Shown: positions 1 through 5,669 of the stretch, in pieces
How positions within the stretch are numbered: the stretch's first letter is position 1
Layout of the letters: each line of letters opens with the position of its first letter
NCBI GenBank assembly: GCA_031295725.1
Contig: JAUMNV010000108.1
Coordinates: 1-6,186, forward strand
Direction of reading: 5' to 3'
Length of the DNA: 6,186 nucleotides
DNA from: Collinsella sp.
Lineage (GTDB): Bacteria > Actinomycetota > Coriobacteriia > Coriobacteriales > Coriobacteriaceae
Notes under the pieces: model-generated
What the model was told of the DNA's origin: nothing
Databases searched by the model: none
The model's input: only the letters and a program-made list of their open reading frames with translations
Made by a program: the position numbers and the translations under genes

Positions 1-128
1 GGACCAACGCCGAAATCGCACGCCATATGGGAGTATCGCCGGGCACCGTCAAAAACCGCCTATCCGGCGTATACGCAAAGCTTGGCATCGGCACACGCGC
101 CGAGCTGGTCGCGCATATGTTGCGTTAG
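1..128 (+). CDS. LuxR-family transcriptional regulator, C-terminal HTH (5' truncated by window)
   Basis: The frame starting at base 3 gives 41 codons and a TAG at 126-128. The peptide contains EIARHMGVSPGTVKNRL followed by VYAKLGIGTRAELVAHM, which fits the C-terminal half of a LuxR/GerE helix-turn-helix: the EIA scaffold helix, the S-x-x-TVK-x recognition helix, the Y-x-KLGI linker and the final R-A-E-L-V helix. The family binds promoter DNA as dimers. The sensor or receiver part lies outside the window, so its signal is unknown. It is followed at 155 bp by the surface-protein gene on the same strand and could regulate it, but that is inference from proximity only. The domain call is firm; the subfamily (response regulator, or the membrane-sensor LuxR type common in Coriobacteriia) cannot be told. 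Confidence 0.9.
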   Translation, partial: TNAEIARHMGVSPGTVKNRLSGVYAKLGIGTRAELVAHMLR

Positions 129-283
129 CGACCGGGCTGCCAAGCGCATCGAACGCGTTCCGGAACCCGGCGCTTCGCTCGATCAATTTGGACATTTTGA
201 CCCTTGAATGGCACTACCGCCACGGGGCGCCTTCTCGCAAAATTGGATTATTTCCACCGATACTTGCGGGATGGGAGCCCAAG
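129..283 (+). other. Intergenic region upstream of the surface-protein gene
   Basis: This 155-bp gap separates the LuxR stop from the ATG at 284. It must carry the surface gene's promoter if that gene is transcribed on its own. TTGACC (197-202) and TTGAAT (204-209) resemble -35 boxes, and GATTAT (246-251) resembles a -10 box, but their spacing is well above 17 bp, so I do not call a promoter. The frame is open back to a TTG at 188. I do not use that start because a twin-arginine signal begins exactly at ATG 284, which has a GGGAG (273-277) a few bases upstream as a plausible ribosome binding site. Confidence 0.5.
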
Positions 284-1420
284 ATGCTTGATCGCCGTTC
301 GTTACTTGTCGCCGGAGCGTCCTCGTTAGCGAGCATTATGTTGCCGCGCGTGCCGGGAAGCGCAAACGCCTTCATATTGCCGTTCGCGCCCACCGAAGCC
401 CATGCCGACGAAAAAGACCCCTTCAGGGTGCTCGTTCTCTCGCGCACCATGTTCGGTGTGGTCGTGGTCGACGTCGCCAACAAGAATACGCCTATCGCAG
501 GCGCCAAGGTCACGCTCACGTCGCGCTACGCCGCAGGCAAGCAGCTCGCCGCCATAACCGATGACGAAGGCACGGCCATCTTTGAGGTCGCCCCTCTTTC
601 GGAAGGCTACGTGGACAAGGCAACGCTCCTTGACGCGTACGACTTTAACGGCGGCATCTCCATTAGCATGGCGGGCTACCGTGATGTCGAGATTCCTCTT
701 GCGCGTATCCAGGGCGGCACCGCCATAACCGCGCCCACGCGTCCGCTTTCCGACGGCGAGCCGTACTTCCGCCAGCTCACATTCGACGAATGGGACATCC
801 AGTACGCCGACGCCACGTTTATGGCAATGCCAGCGGACGAAGCAGCAAACGACCAGCCCGACACGCACGCTTTTACCGTGCAGGCTCATCTGCCGCAGGG
901 CGGGCAGGCAACATTGCATATCAATAAAGTGATGCCCGCTGCGGACAGCCCATCCGAAACCGTCACGCAGATTGGCCAAGTCAAGGCCAGCGCATCGGGC
1001 GCGGATAATCTGGCGACGCTCACACTCGAAGACAAGTTCCTCGATGCAGCGTCGAGCCTTCTGGAAGAAGGATGCAAGTTGCGCTTTGTCCTCGACTACC
1101 AGGGCAAGACCTATACACTCTCCTCCCCCATGGCCGTTGTCACCGCGCCGGCCGCAAAGGCAGAATCGGGCTCGACCACTATCGTCCCCACTACCATGGA
1201 CCAAGAGATCACTCCGTTTGATTTCCCCGCGGCGTTTCCCGGCATCGGCGGCAATAAGTTCACGTGCTGGATGCCCACATTTCCGATCCTCTTCGATTTC
1301 TCGTTTGCTGGATACGTGCTGTTTGGCGGAGGATACAAACCAGCCAGCTATATGAACGATTCGGGCAACCCTGATCCGGAATACTGGAAGAAATCGCCGC
1401 GCGAGTCGGGCGCCAAGTAG
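284..1420 (+). CDS. N-terminal fragment of surface protein: Tat signal plus carboxypeptidase-regulatory-like domain
   Basis: 378 aa from ATG 284. Residues 1-29 form a signal peptide: MLDRRSLLVAG carries the twin arginine at 4-5, followed by an Ala/Leu-rich core and an A-N-A cleavage site near residue 29, with A-H-A near 41 as an alternative. The DRRSLL pattern suggests Tat rather than Sec export. At about residues 55-105, VVVVDVANKNTPIAGAKVTL and then TDDEGTAIFEV match the carboxypeptidase-regulatory-like/Cna-B-like beta fold seen in surface and secreted proteins (PIAGA turn, TDDEG loop, hydrophobic strand). The rest is beta-rich with no motif I recognise; a hydrophobic aromatic stretch (FPILFDFSFAGYVLFGGGY) lies near the end. 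The ORF stops at TAG 1418-1420, but coding sense continues in frame, so this is probably a truncated product and, on its own, would be a secreted soluble fragment. Confidence 0.75.
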   Translation: MLDRRSLLVAGASSLASIMLPRVPGSANAFILPFAPTEAHADEKDPFRVLVLSRTMFGVVVVDVANKNTPIAGAKVTLTSRYAAGKQLAAITDDEGTAIFEVAPLSEGYVDKATLLDAYDFNGGISISMAGYRDVEIPLARIQGGTAITAPTRPLSDGEPYFRQLTFDEWDIQYADATFMAMPADEAANDQPDTHAFTVQAHLPQGGQATLHINKVMPAADSPSETVTQIGQVKASASGADNLATLTLEDKFLDAASSLLEEGCKLRFVLDYQGKTYTLSSPMAVVTAPAAKAESGSTTIVPTTMDQEITPFDFPAAFPGIGGNKFTCWMPTFPILFDFSFAGYVLFGGGYKPASYMNDSGNPDPEYWKKSPRESGAK

Positions 1421-1441
1421 GCAAACCGCTACCTCGACGAA

Positions 1442-4400
1442 ATGGAAGGGAAGTGGAATCAGTACAAGAGTATGAGTGCCGGTTCGGGCACCGATCCAAG
1501 AAACACCAAGCTCCTTCGCCACCATTGCACGCTGCTGTTCACGATGGATATCGCCACGCAGCTGTACGGATCGCTCGCCTACGACTGGGTGGGCAAAACC
1601 TGGGGCAACAACAACGACCCCGCATTCGGCAATATTAAGGCCCTCTTCCAGGTAAGAACCGACCTCAATTGGACCGAGCAGTTTACCCTAGGACCGGTGC
1701 CGTTTTTCCTAAACGTCAACCCCTGGGTGCTGGCAAAACTGGCGCTCGCCGTGGGCGCCCACACGCACGGTAGCGGCGCGGCGTTTTTCAAGAACATTTC
1801 GCTCGACTATTCCAACACGTCGGGCTCGTTCACCGTCCAAATCGGACTTGCCGTCACCTTTGGAGCCGGCGTTGCAGGCGTCGCTTCGTCCGCTGTGCGT
1901 GGCGCCGCATCCCTCACACTGTTCATTGGGTACGAGAAAGCGGACGGCCACCAGCTTCCGCGGCTGCGCGTGGGCGCAGACGTCGATGCCGACGTGATAC
2001 TCCAGTTCGTAATGTTCAAGTGGACCACCAAGGCTTGGTCGGGATCGTGGCCCACACTCGCCGATTCGTGGAATATGTCGGTGAACAACGGCGACCAGTA
2101 TGTGCTCCAGCGCTCTGAGCTTGCATTGGGTGGAGATACGCCTTACACGCTGGATGCCCGCTTCGGCACGCCCGACAACATCGAGGCGGGCGGCGTGCCG
2201 CAATTTATCGCATCGGCCACCATCGTCACCAACGCCGAGCTGCTCGCACGCGCCGAGGTTAAGGCCACTGCCGTAAATGCCGCGTCTGTCGTGCGCGATT
2301 GGGATCAAGCGGTTACGCGCATTGAGCTCGAGGCGGATGCAGAAAGCGACGACACGGGACAGATCGAGCATTTCGTCCATGCACTGGTAGAGGGCGACGA
2401 AAACGCCGCGCCGATGTATGAGTACACCTACATCGGTCAGGCAACGAACGCCGTTGCTGACCCGAACGCCAATTCTGCCGGCGTGTCGGAGGACGAGCGT
2501 GGCGGCATAAAACCCTCGAGCGACAACGTGCTGTTTGCTGGCGTGCTCAGCGAAGCTCACATGAAGCTGGCAATGATTGCCGGCGTAGAATGCCTGTTCC
2601 GTATCGCCTCGATGCGCTACGGCAACAATGGCCGCTCGCGCCTGGTAGTGCACACAAAGGCAAACGGCACGTGGTCCGCTCCCACGCCCGTGGACTTCCC
2701 CCTTGGGTTTGGCGAGGGCGACGTGGAGCGCGACGGCATATTCGATTACGACTTCGACGTGGTGGAATATACAGACGGGAGGAGAAACCAGGACGCCTAC
2801 GTGCTGCTGGTCTCGGGCGAGCGCCCCGCCGGCGACAACACCCTTTTCGATACGGCGAGCACATCCGGCATACTGTCCGTTGTGCGCCTGCGCATAAGCA
2901 ACGACGGAGTTCGCGTGATATCGCACACGTCGTGGCGCAGCATCTCGCGCGGCCGCCTTCAGGAGGATGGCTACCATTGCCTGCAGTGCCCACGCATCAC
3001 GGTAGGCAAGACGCTAGTCGACGGACGCCTGTCGGGTGCCTACCTCCACCGCCGCGGAGCCACCGCAGAAAAGGCGCTCGGCAGTGAGGCTGAGGTTGCG
3101 CTGGAGTGCTTTACCCTATGGTCGGATGATTTGGGCGATAGCCTGACGTTCCGCCAAGTTCTTCGCTTTCCGCAGGTACCGTCGAGTATCGAGCTGGGCG
3201 AGCCCGAGAATATCAACGGCAAAATGGTGGTGCCCGTTGCATACGAGACTGCAGGCGGTTGTGGCTGTGCATCGTACGCCGTGATCGGCCAGTCCATTGC
3301 GGGCTGGGGCGTTATGTCACCAGACGCCACGGTACCCCGTGCGGTGCCGTGGCCACAACATTCGGGCTTTTTGGCAACCGTCAACGAGCAACTGCAGCAT
3401 ATTACTTGGACGCGAAGCGCATCGGCATTTGCAACGCAGCCCGTGGGCGCCGCAGGCTGCGGCCCGGCATCGTTTAGCGTAAGCAACAACGGCAGGTGCG
3501 TGCTCTATGTAGAGAACACCGATGGCAAGATGGGACAAACCTACGACGAAGAAGGGAACCCGGTAGCAGTGATGGGCAAGCACTTCCGCATCTTCGCCAG
3601 CACCTTGGCAGGCGATCTGTTTACGGAGCCGTTCGTGATGTGCGAGCTGGACCATCCCGTCGATCAGATAACGACATTTTTGACGTCGGGAAGCATGCTC
3701 TCCGCGCTCGCCACGCACATTGTGAGCGCGGAGAAAAGCGAGGCAGAGCTGCACGGCATCGAAGTGCCCCTGGTAGCTTGTGCCACTTCGACGGGCGCGG
3801 TCGCCACCTCGGGCGCGGTGGTGCCCGGAGCAGCAGGCGAATCCTTCATGGTCACGGTGCTAAACGACGGCAACACCCTGCTGACCGCCGGCACGATCGA
3901 TCTGTACCGAGAGGGCTCCAGCCAGCCGTTCTCCAGCGCATCCATCGGATTCGGAGTGAACGCACGCATGGCTTCGATCTACGACCCAGAGCTTGCCGAG
4001 GACGCTTCGGCCAACGACATGGCACACGTGAAGTACGCGCTCGAGACGCTGGGCACACGTTTTGCAACGCACCCGCTGGTAGCCGACAACGGCAACGCCG
4101 TGCTGGCACCGGGTTGCACGGCACAGTTCCGCATGAGCTTTGCCATCCCGGAGAGCTGGGGCGACGAAGTGGGCAAACGCGTAACGCTGTATGCGAAGGC
4201 ACGTAATCTGGTGGCGCTCGATCCCGTAACGCTCGAGGAAATTCGACCGGGCGCAAACTCGACGCTGGGTGCCGTACTGCACGAGCTTCATGTGCCCGAT
4301 GCGGCATGCGAACGCTCAGAAGTTCAGGTCGGCGTATGCGACAGCGCGGATACGACGGGGCTTCACGACGGCCCCGATGACAGCAGACGGCGATGGCGGC

Positions 4401-4477
4401 TCGAGTGGAGGTGGCTCCGGCGGAAGCAGTTCCGGTGGCGGCAGTGGATCTGGCAGCGGCAAGGATCACGGCAATAA
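1442..4477 (+). CDS. Central and C-terminal fragment of the same surface protein (CARDB-like domain near its end)
   Basis: This 1011-aa open frame is continuous with the preceding one. The first usable ATG is 1442, but neither it nor 1472 or 1544 has a good Shine-Dalgarno and there is no signal peptide, so it would be cytoplasmic if translated alone. The first 200 residues are aromatic-rich (QLYGSLAYDWVGKTW, GPVPFFLNVNPW). Around residue 400 onward, segments such as RLVVHTKANGTWSAP suggest repeated beta-sheet or propeller-like structure, which I cannot assign. Residues about 795-935 (SFMVTVLNDGNTLLTAGTID, then FRMSFAIPESW) look like a CARDB/Ig-like beta-sandwich. The last 35 or so residues are Arg/Trp-rich nonsense (RRRWRLEWRWLRRKQFRWRQ) made by reading the Gly/Ser linker out of frame, so the annotated stop at 4475-4477 is an artefact of the frameshift. 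Confidence 0.7.
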   Translation: MEGKWNQYKSMSAGSGTDPRNTKLLRHHCTLLFTMDIATQLYGSLAYDWVGKTWGNNNDPAFGNIKALFQVRTDLNWTEQFTLGPVPFFLNVNPWVLAKLALAVGAHTHGSGAAFFKNISLDYSNTSGSFTVQIGLAVTFGAGVAGVASSAVRGAASLTLFIGYEKADGHQLPRLRVGADVDADVILQFVMFKWTTKAWSGSWPTLADSWNMSVNNGDQYVLQRSELALGGDTPYTLDARFGTPDNIEAGGVPQFIASATIVTNAELLARAEVKATAVNAASVVRDWDQAVTRIELEADAESDDTGQIEHFVHALVEGDENAAPMYEYTYIGQATNAVADPNANSAGVSEDERGGIKPSSDNVLFAGVLSEAHMKLAMIAGVECLFRIASMRYGNNGRSRLVVHTKANGTWSAPTPVDFPLGFGEGDVERDGIFDYDFDVVEYTDGRRNQDAYVLLVSGERPAGDNTLFDTASTSGILSVVRLRISNDGVRVISHTSWRSISRGRLQEDGYHCLQCPRITVGKTLVDGRLSGAYLHRRGATAEKALGSEAEVALECFTLWSDDLGDSLTFRQVLRFPQVPSSIELGEPENINGKMVVPVAYETAGGCGCASYAVIGQSIAGWGVMSPDATVPRAVPWPQHSGFLATVNEQLQHITWTRSASAFATQPVGAAGCGPASFSVSNNGRCVLYVENTDGKMGQTYDEEGNPVAVMGKHFRIFASTLAGDLFTEPFVMCELDHPVDQITTFLTSGSMLSALATHIVSAEKSEAELHGIEVPLVACATSTGAVATSGAVVPGAAGESFMVTVLNDGNTLLTAGTIDLYREGSSQPFSSASIGFGVNARMASIYDPELAEDASANDMAHVKYALETLGTRFATHPLVADNGNAVLAPGCTAQFRMSFAIPESWGDEVGKRVTLYAKARNLVALDPVTLEEIRPGANSTLGAVLHELHVPDAACERSEVQVGVCDSADTTGLHDGPDDSRRRWRLEWRWLRRKQFRWRQWIWQRQGSRQ

Positions 4478-4652
4478 CAAGCGCTCCGGAAAAGCGGACG
4501 CGCTCGCCGGTGCGGGCGACAGCAACGTCCCCCTAACCGCAGCCGCAGCAGCACTCGCCGCAGCTGGTGCCGGCCTCGTCGCCTACAGCGCCCGCCGCAC
4601 GGCGTTCGAAAAAGACACCGCCAATGAGGTCAATTCGGATAGGCCTCGCTAG
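4361..4652 (+). pseudogene. Out-of-frame 3' end of the surface gene: Gly/Ser linker, degenerate sorting motif and membrane anchor
   Basis: Read in the +1 frame, bases from about 4361 give FTTAPMTADGDGG followed by about 20 residues of pure Gly/Ser repeat, a charged patch (KDHGNNKRSGK) and then LAGAGD at 4503-4520. A hydrophobic segment follows (PLTAAAAALAAAGAGLVAY, about 4530-4586), then a positive tail starting with RR. This order is the standard Gram-positive cell-wall sorting signal, with LAGAG in place of LPxTG; actinobacterial class E sortases are known to accept LAxTG. The Thr-to-Ala position makes sortase processing doubtful, so the segment may act only as a membrane anchor. No natural start codon with a ribosome binding site belongs to this piece, so it is the displaced tail of the upstream gene. 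Confidence 0.8.
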
Positions 4653-4701
4653 CTCCTAGTTACTTTTGTGTGAAACGCCGACTCGGCTCATCGAACATCA
4701 G

Positions 4702-4730
4702 AACCACCCTTAAAAAGGGTGGTTTGCTCT
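4702..4730 (+). terminator. Rho-independent-type terminator after the surface gene
   Basis: AACCACCCTT (4702-4711) and AAGGGTGGTT (4715-4724) form a perfect 10-bp stem with an AAA loop, followed on the plus strand by the T-rich TGCTCTT. It sits 50 bp past the surface-gene stop. The lower stem (AACCACCC/GGGTGGTT) resembles the hairpin at 5383-5401 inside the insertion sequence, so it may instead be the element's right-end hairpin. Confidence 0.6.
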
Positions 4731-4741
4731 TAGGGTATAAC

Positions 4742-4832
4742 CCACGGGCCCCGGGCTCGCGTCTAAAGGCGCGGGCCCGGACTTCGTCCAGGCCTAGTGC
4801 ATCTTGACCCGTGGCGCGCCGGTCGAACCGGC
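4742..4832. repeat. Folded right-end region of the IS200-like element
   Basis: CCACGGG (4742-4748) pairs with CCCGTGG (4808-4814). Inside lie CCGGGCTCGCG (4751-4761) with CGCGGGCCCGG (4770-4780), an 11-bp stem with one wobble position, and GGAC-TTC-GTCC (4779-4789), which overlaps it by two bases. Outside is GCCGGT-CGA-ACCGGC (4818-4832), which starts 5 bases past the tnpA stop. Such hairpins in this family are bound by the transposase dimer during single-strand excision. On the minus strand they would also form the 3' UTR of tnpA. Confidence 0.6.
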
Positions 4833-4836
4833 AGCA

Positions 4837-5295
4837 TCACCCCCTCTTGAAGGGGTCCTCGTACTCCTTCACGCTCAGCTTGTCCAGCGCGATGTCGTGG
4901 GACTCCTGCTCCCTGATGTACTTGGCGATCGTCGCCTCGTTCAGGCCGACGGTGGACACGTAGTAGCCCTCCGCCCAGAACTTCCTGTTGCCGAACTTGT
5001 ACTTGAGGTTGGCGTGCCTGTCGAATATCATCAGCGAGCTCTTCCCCTTCAGGTAGCCCATGACGCTCGCGACGCTGTACTTCGGCGGGATCGCCAGCAG
5101 CACGTGCACGTGGTCGGGCATCAGGTGCCCCTCGATTATCTCGATCCCCTTGTACTCGCACAGCTTCCTGAGGATCTCCCCTATGTCGCTCCTGATTTGG
5201 TTGTAGATCACTTTGCGCCTATACTTCGGCGTGAACACGATGTGGTACTTGCACATCCACTTCGTGTGGGAAAGGCTGTAGGCCTTCTGGGCCAT
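4837..5295 (-). CDS. tnpA: IS200/IS605-family transposase TnpA (Y1 HUH transposase)
   Basis: 152 aa, the usual length for the family. The enzyme cuts and joins single-stranded DNA at the element's ends through a 5'-phosphotyrosine link, with no need for a second subunit type. Visible motifs are KYHIVFTPKYRRK (residues 17-29, the conserved beta-1 region), the HUH metal-binding motif in PDHVHVLL (His62 and His64), KGKSS at 83-87, FWAEGYYVSTVG at 107-117, and the catalytic Tyr126 in ATIAKYIREQE. All catalytic residues are present and the frame is whole, so the copy may be active. The frame is open to 5337, but ATG 5295 is preferred: it is preceded by AAGGGG (5304-5309 on the complement) at proper spacing, and family members start with a short polar N-terminus before the KYH motif. 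Translation is probably restrained by a leader stem. Third codon positions are almost all G or C, stronger than in the surface gene, which fits a transferred element. Confidence 0.95.
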   Translation of the reverse strand: MAQKAYSLSHTKWMCKYHIVFTPKYRRKVIYNQIRSDIGEILRKLCEYKGIEIIEGHLMPDHVHVLLAIPPKYSVASVMGYLKGKSSLMIFDRHANLKYKFGNRKFWAEGYYVSTVGLNEATIAKYIREQESHDIALDKLSVKEYEDPFKRG

Positions 5296-5300
5296 GGCGA

Positions 5301-5362
5301 CCACCCCTTCGACTCGAATTCTTGACGGCCTGAACAATCGTCAATATCGGTCGGAGGGGTGG
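5301..5362 (-). promoter_or_regulatory. tnpA leader stem-loop masking the ribosome binding site
   Basis: On the minus strand the sequence CCACCCCT (5362-5355) is complementary to AGGGGTGG (5308-5301), which contains the Shine-Dalgarno of tnpA. After one mismatch the stem continues with CGAC (5353-5350) pairing with GTCG (5313-5310), giving 12 of 13 pairs. A second stem, TTGACG (5344-5339) with CGTCAA (5327-5322), is nested inside. Leader structure that hides the tnpA ribosome binding site is established for enterobacterial IS200; its presence here is read from complementarity and has not been folded by computation. Confidence 0.65.
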
Positions 5363-5382
5363 CTTTGTAAAGCCGTTTGTCT

Positions 5383-5440
5383 CCACCCGCGTAGCGGGTG
5401 GTTTAAAGCTGGCCGCTGCGCGGCCAGCAGACTAAAGTCT
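5383..5440. repeat. Left-end hairpin array of the IS200-like element
   Basis: Three perfect hairpins stand side by side: CCACCCGC-GTA-GCGGGTGG (5383-5401), GCTGGCCGC-TGC-GCGGCCAGC (5408-5428) and AGACT-AA-AGTCT (5429-5440). One of them should be the transposase-binding hairpin of the left end. In IS200 the left-end hairpin also blocks transcripts entering from outside. CTTTAG occurs in the last hairpin (minus strand) and again in the loop of the right-end stem, so it could be a shared guide or recognition sequence. Confidence 0.6.
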
Positions 5441-5449
5441 TGAAACACA

Positions 5450-5480
5450 CGCGCGGCCTAAAAGGCCGCGCGCCATCTTT
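5450..5480 (+). terminator. GC-rich hairpin followed by T-rich tract
   Basis: CGCGCGGCCT (5450-5459) and AGGCCGCGCG (5463-5472) make a perfect 10-bp stem with an AAA loop, followed on the plus strand by CCATCTTT. It looks like an intrinsic terminator reading rightward. It lies just outside the likely left end of the insertion sequence and could be a chromosomal terminator for plus-strand transcripts from the surface-gene side. On the minus strand the downstream sequence is not T-rich, so one-way action is more likely. Confidence 0.55.
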
Positions 5481-5525
5481 AATTCAGATCTATATTGCCC
5501 GTAACGGCAACGCCGAGGTAACGCA

Positions 5526-5649
5526 GGCCCGAGGGTAACCTTCCTTTCCGGCGCACTCCGCAGGACGAAAGAACCCCCGCCGCACGAAGTGCGCAGCGGG
5601 GGCTCTTTCATGTCCGAGGACGCGCCGGAAAGGAAGGTGCCCTCGGGCC
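5526..5649 (-). terminator. 124-bp near-continuous palindrome with an intrinsic terminator core, downstream of ilvE
   Basis: Outer arms GGCCCGAGGG (5526-5535) and CCCTCGGGCC (5640-5649) match fully. After a 1-base asymmetry, ACCTTCCTTTCCGGCGC (5538-5554) is the exact complement of 5622-5638. TCC/GGA and GGAC/GTCC bridge the middle. GAAAGAACCCCCGC (5567-5580) pairs with GCGGGGGCTCTTTC (5596-5609), and a tight CGCAC-GAA-GTGCG hairpin (5581-5593) caps it. The one inner mismatch is A-C in plus-strand RNA but a G-U pair in minus-strand RNA, which suggests it works on the ilvE transcript. It begins 20 bases past the ilvE stop. The inner GC stem ending in TTCTTTC is a normal terminator; the long outer arms are not needed for that. 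Confidence 0.75.
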
Positions 5650-5669
5650 GGACATATCCGTAAGACAGA

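Larger units (their letters stand above)
284..4652 (+). pseudogene. Large Tat-exported, C-terminally anchored surface protein, interrupted by an in-frame TAG and a +1 frameshift
   Basis: Three ORF pieces make one logical protein of about 1455 residues. ATG 284 to TAG 1418-1420 is followed, in the same frame and with no other stop, by the codons ANRYLDE and then the 1011-aa ORF from 1442. At about 4357-4380 the sensible reading moves +1 into a Gly/Ser linker, hydrophobic segment and RR tail ending at 4652. The total span of 4369 bases is one more than a multiple of three, as expected for a single inserted base. Parts in order: Tat-like signal, carboxypeptidase-regulatory-like domain, long unrecognised region, CARDB-like domain, Gly/Ser stalk, anchor. 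No Shine-Dalgarno sequence precedes ATG 1442, 1472 or 1544, so an independent downstream gene is unlikely. Two lesions point to pseudogenization, but sequencing error or recoding would give the same picture. The family is not recognised by name. Confidence 0.7.
4741..5441 (-). mobile_element. IS200-like insertion sequence (IS200/IS605 family, tnpA only); ends approximate
   Basis: A single IS200-type transposase gene is flanked by clusters of short perfect hairpins rather than terminal inverted repeats, which is the hallmark of this family. Its members move as single strands and have subterminal hairpins in the left and right ends. With tnpA on the minus strand, the left end is the hairpin array at about 5383-5440 and the right end the folded region at about 4742-4832. 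That gives an element of about 700 bp, the usual size for IS200. No TnpB or accessory gene is present. Family members make no target duplication, so exact ends cannot be read from one copy. The right end may extend to the hairpin at 4702-4724 and the left end may stop near 5440. The element lies between two convergent genes, a position that damages neither. Confidence 0.75.

Noticed and set aside
188..283. TTG at 188 as the start of the surface gene
   Set aside because: It would put 32 unrelated residues in front of a twin-arginine signal peptide; ATG 284 has a usable ribosome binding site and begins the signal exactly.
1418..1420. TAG read as pyrrolysine
   Set aside because: No supporting element (PYLIS-like structure, pyl genes) is in the window, and a second lesion in the same gene makes simple decay more likely.
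326..1525. 399-aa ORF on the minus strand
   Set aside because: It is the antisense of the surface-gene coding frame, with Arg/His/Cys-rich composition, no motif and no ribosome binding site; it exists because high GC makes stops rare.
1709..2977. 422-aa ORF on the minus strand
   Set aside because: Same antisense shadow pattern; the plus-strand frame has coherent protein composition and continues on both sides.
4804..5325. 173-aa plus-strand ORF
   Set aside because: It is antisense to tnpA, whose HUH and Tyr motifs are clear; the plus-strand product is Leu/Val/His-rich with no domain.
4741..5441. An IS605-type element with TnpB and guide RNA
   Set aside because: No TnpB-like ORF is present on either strand in or next to the element; it is tnpA only.
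5383..5472. CRISPR-like repeat cluster
   Set aside because: The stems differ from one another in sequence and have no spacers between them; they are separate hairpins, not direct repeats.
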